NCBI GenBank assembly: GCA_013695575.1
Contig: JACDAF010000096.1
Span: 1 to 15,503, forward strand
DNA from: Chloroflexota bacterium
Lineage (GTDB): Bacteria > Chloroflexota > Limnocylindria > P2-11E
Direction of reading: 5' to 3'
DNA length: 15,503 nucleotides
Shown here: in pieces, positions 13,888-15,503 of the stretch
Layout: every line of letters starts with the position of its first letter
How positions within the stretch are numbered: the stretch's first letter is position 1
The notes under the pieces: model-generated
Databases searched by the model: none
What the model saw: only the letters and a program-made list of their open reading frames with translations
What the model was told of the DNA's origin: nothing
Translations under genes and position numbers: made by a program

Positions 13888-15243
13888 TCAGCCGGGGACG
13901 ATGTCCAGACCCGCGCGCTGCCACGCCGCGAAGCCGCCGCGCAGGTTGCGCGCCTCGCGGCCGTCCGCCGCAAGCAGGCTCGCGGCAAGACTCGAGCGGA
14001 CGCCACTCGCGCAGTACGCGACGATGGGACGATCTCGCGGGATCTCGCCCATCCGGCGGGATAGGTCTGGATAGGGAATGTGGATCGCGCCGGGCGCGTG
14101 ACCGCCCGCCCACTCACCGGCCTCCCGCACGTCGAGCATCAGGTCGCCTGCGGTCGCGCGCTCCGCGGCGGCGCGCGCCTCGATCTGCTGGATCTGCGCG
14201 AGCGCCCGTCCGCTGGGTGCGGGGGTGATGTACCCGCGCACGTCGTCGTACCCGATCTCGGCGAGCTGGTCGCGCAGCCGTTCGGCCTGCTCGGCGTTCT
14301 CGGTGAGGATGGCGCACGGTGCTCCGAACCGGACGGTCGCGCCCACCCGAGACGCGAACCCGTCGTTGCCGACCACGTTGAGCGCGCCCGCGCGATGGCC
14401 CAGGCCGAAGATGTGCGGCGGCCGAGGGTCGAGCAGCACGAGCTGCTCATCGGCGAGCGCGGCCTCGGCCAGCTGACGCAGGGGAGCGCGTGCCACGGCG
14501 CCGGTGCCGCGCTGGTTGCGCTCGCGGACGTGCGGGTAGTACGCGGGAACGGCCGGCAGCTCGTGCGAGATGACCCGCCGGAACGAGTCGAAGTCGGACA
14601 TCGCGGCGCGCGCAACGTGATTGTGATGCCGCTCGAAGCCGAGCGTCGTCCACCGCGAGCCGGCGACCGCCCCGCTGCATGAGCTCCCACCACCGTGTGT
14701 CGGAAAGACGGCAAGGTGGTCCGGCAGCGAGAGCACGCGGTCCCGCAAGGTCGCGAACGCATCGCGCGTGAGCCGCTCCTCGAGCTCGCGCCCGAGGAGA
14801 TCGACGCGCGCGATGTGGCCGACGAGCAGCGCGCCGCCGCTGAACAGGTACTGCGGCTCGTCGGCACGTCGCAGGTCGGCGACGAGCCAGGCCATGTGCT
14901 CGGGTGTGTGCCCCGGTGTCGCGACAGCTCGCACCTCGAGCTCGCCCACGCGTACCGTGTCGCCGTCCGCCATGCCGCGATGCGGGTAGCGGAGCTCGGC
15001 GTCGACAGGCGCGACGACCGTGACCGGCCGCAGCTCCGCCAGCGCGCACGAGCCCGACAGGTAATCGTTGTGCAGGTGCGTCTCAAAGCTGTGGGTGATG
15101 AGCACTCCCAATCGGTCGGCTGCGGCGAGGTACGGCTCTACGTCCCGGCCGGGATCGACGGCGAAGGCAACGCCGGCCTCGGGGTCCGCGCACAGGTACG
15201 AGGCGTGGCCGAGACCGGCGTCGAAGAGCTGCTGGACCAGCAC
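13888..15243 (-). CDS. MBL-fold hydrolase fused to two rhodanese domains (persulfide-dioxygenase-like)
   Basis: The product is 451 residues. The metallo-beta-lactamase domain spans about 1-245: FAVDPGRD (27-34), THLHNDYLSG (55-64; H56, H58, D60), PGHTPEH (110-116; H112) and PTHGGGSSC (181-189; H183). A first rhodanese domain (about 255-345; LLDPRPPHIFGLGHRAGALN) lacks an active-site cysteine loop. The second (about 355-451) is complete, with DVREAGEWAGGHAPGAIHIP and catalytic C411 in AYCASGVRS. Such fusions are related to ETHE1/BlhR-type persulfide dioxygenases, which turn glutathione persulfide into sulfite. Here the TGDxLF segment of ETHE1 reads FSGGALL (135-141), so the usual metal-binding Asp is Gly137; I recall similar sequences, but activity is unproven. 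The GTG start at 15243 has CATCAT 6 nt upstream and no Shine-Dalgarno. Confidence 0.9.
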   Translation of the reverse strand: MLVQQLFDAGLGHASYLCADPEAGVAFAVDPGRDVEPYLAAADRLGVLITHSFETHLHNDYLSGSCALAELRPVTVVAPVDAELRYPHRGMADGDTVRVGELEVRAVATPGHTPEHMAWLVADLRRADEPQYLFSGGALLVGHIARVDLLGRELEERLTRDAFATLRDRVLSLPDHLAVFPTHGGGSSCSGAVAGSRWTTLGFERHHNHVARAAMSDFDSFRRVISHELPAVPAYYPHVRERNQRGTGAVARAPLRQLAEAALADEQLVLLDPRPPHIFGLGHRAGALNVVGNDGFASRVGATVRFGAPCAILTENAEQAERLRDQLAEIGYDDVRGYITPAPSGRALAQIQQIEARAAAERATAGDLMLDVREAGEWAGGHAPGAIHIPYPDLSRRMGEIPRDRPIVAYCASGVRSSLAASLLAADGREARNLRGGFAAWQRAGLDIVPG

Positions 15244-15271
15244 GCGCGGATGATGCGCCGCGCGCGGGGAG

Positions 15272-15302
15272 CGTGCGCCGGAGACGACCTACCCGGCGCA
15301 CG
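15272..15302 (-). terminator. Perfect 10-bp GC hairpin after the right-edge gene
   Basis: CGTGCGCCGG (15272-15281) pairs perfectly with CCGGCGCACG (15293-15302) around an 11-nt loop. It starts 3 bp beyond the stop codon of the right-edge gene and ends about 29 bp before the GTG of the MBL-rhodanese gene. No T-tract follows on the minus strand, so intrinsic termination is uncertain; an attenuator or mRNA-stability element is also possible. Confidence 0.5.
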
Positions 15303-15305
15303 GCC

Positions 15306-15503
15306 CTAGCCGCGCTGGATGTCTCCACCCGCCCGCTGTGCCTTGCGCTCCTGCTCGAGGACGGCCTCGCCTTCGCCGAGGTCGCCGGTCGTGGCGGCGG
15401 GAAGTCCCGTGCCCATCTGCGGGACGTAGGCGGCCGGCGCTCCGGCGATCATCGTCTCCGAGGTCGTCGGCGCCTCCGATCCGTCGGGGATCCGGGTGTC
15501 CAC
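15306..15503 (-). CDS. C-terminal part of an unrecognised protein (5' end off window)
   Basis: An open frame enters from the right edge and runs 65 codons to TAG (15308-15306). The visible part is polar and low in hydrophobic residues: TRIPDGSEAPTTSETMIAGA, then AYVPQMGTGLPAATTG and EGEAVLEQERKAQRAGG. It looks like a flexible, partly charged tail and I recognise no family. The codon at the very edge (GTG, 15503) could be a start, but more likely the gene continues beyond the window. It is on the same strand as the MBL-rhodanese gene, separated by 62 bp that contain a strong hairpin. Confidence 0.5.
   Translation of the reverse strand: MDTRIPDGSEAPTTSETMIAGAPAAYVPQMGTGLPAATTGDLGEGEAVLEQERKAQRAGGDIQRG

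Overview
This window is a stretch of very GC-rich bacterial chromosome packed with short, mostly single-gene or two-gene transcription units on both strands. The gene set includes an LLM-class F420-type oxidoreductase, stand-alone LigD-type polymerase and ligase genes, a DUF2231-Rieske fusion, an MBL-rhodanese protein and a cytoplasmic sulfite-oxidase-like protein. Several genes have a -10-like TANNNT box 5-8 nt before the start codon, which suggests leaderless mRNAs. Together these point to an actinobacterial or Chloroflexota-like (for example Limnocylindria or Dormibacteria-type) genome. That placement is an inference from gene content and style; there is no rRNA or marker gene here. No mobile element, CRISPR array, tRNA or rRNA was seen.

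Left part (1-2900). A 5' portion of an ACT-domain/DUF5612-like protein runs off the left edge (minus strand). It is followed by a DUF1360-like membrane gene interrupted by one in-frame TGA. Then come a Crp/Fnr regulator, a LuxR-type HTH regulator behind an unusually AT-rich promoter patch, and a DUF983 zinc-ribbon membrane protein with no ordinary start codon.

Middle (2880-8900). There is a YegD-like Hsp70, then an LLM-family oxidoreductase. A translationally coupled minus-strand pair follows (DUF2231-Rieske membrane protein, then PIG-L deacetylase). Next is a convergent pair encoding the polymerase and ligase halves of bacterial non-homologous end joining; no Ku gene is in view.

Right part (8949-15503). 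A membrane-anchored cell-wall amidase and a 48-residue, very basic protein lie on the minus strand. A small methyltransferase, a membrane-anchored beta-propeller protein and a sulfite-oxidase-like molybdoenzyme follow. An unknown membrane protein and an MBL-fold/double-rhodanese protein sit together on the minus strand, facing the molybdoenzyme. The last three could form a sulfane-sulfur to sulfite to sulfate route. A partial gene of unknown function ends the window, separated from the MBL gene by a perfect 10-bp hairpin.

The most noteworthy points are the interrupted DUF1360 gene, the cryptic start of the DUF983 gene, the recurring leaderless-start signature, two convergent gene pairs whose stop codons interlock on the same CTAG palindrome, the split LigD arrangement, and the possible sulfur-oxidation cluster with its unknown membrane protein and altered MBL metal site. 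I did not find a clearly unprecedented multi-gene system.
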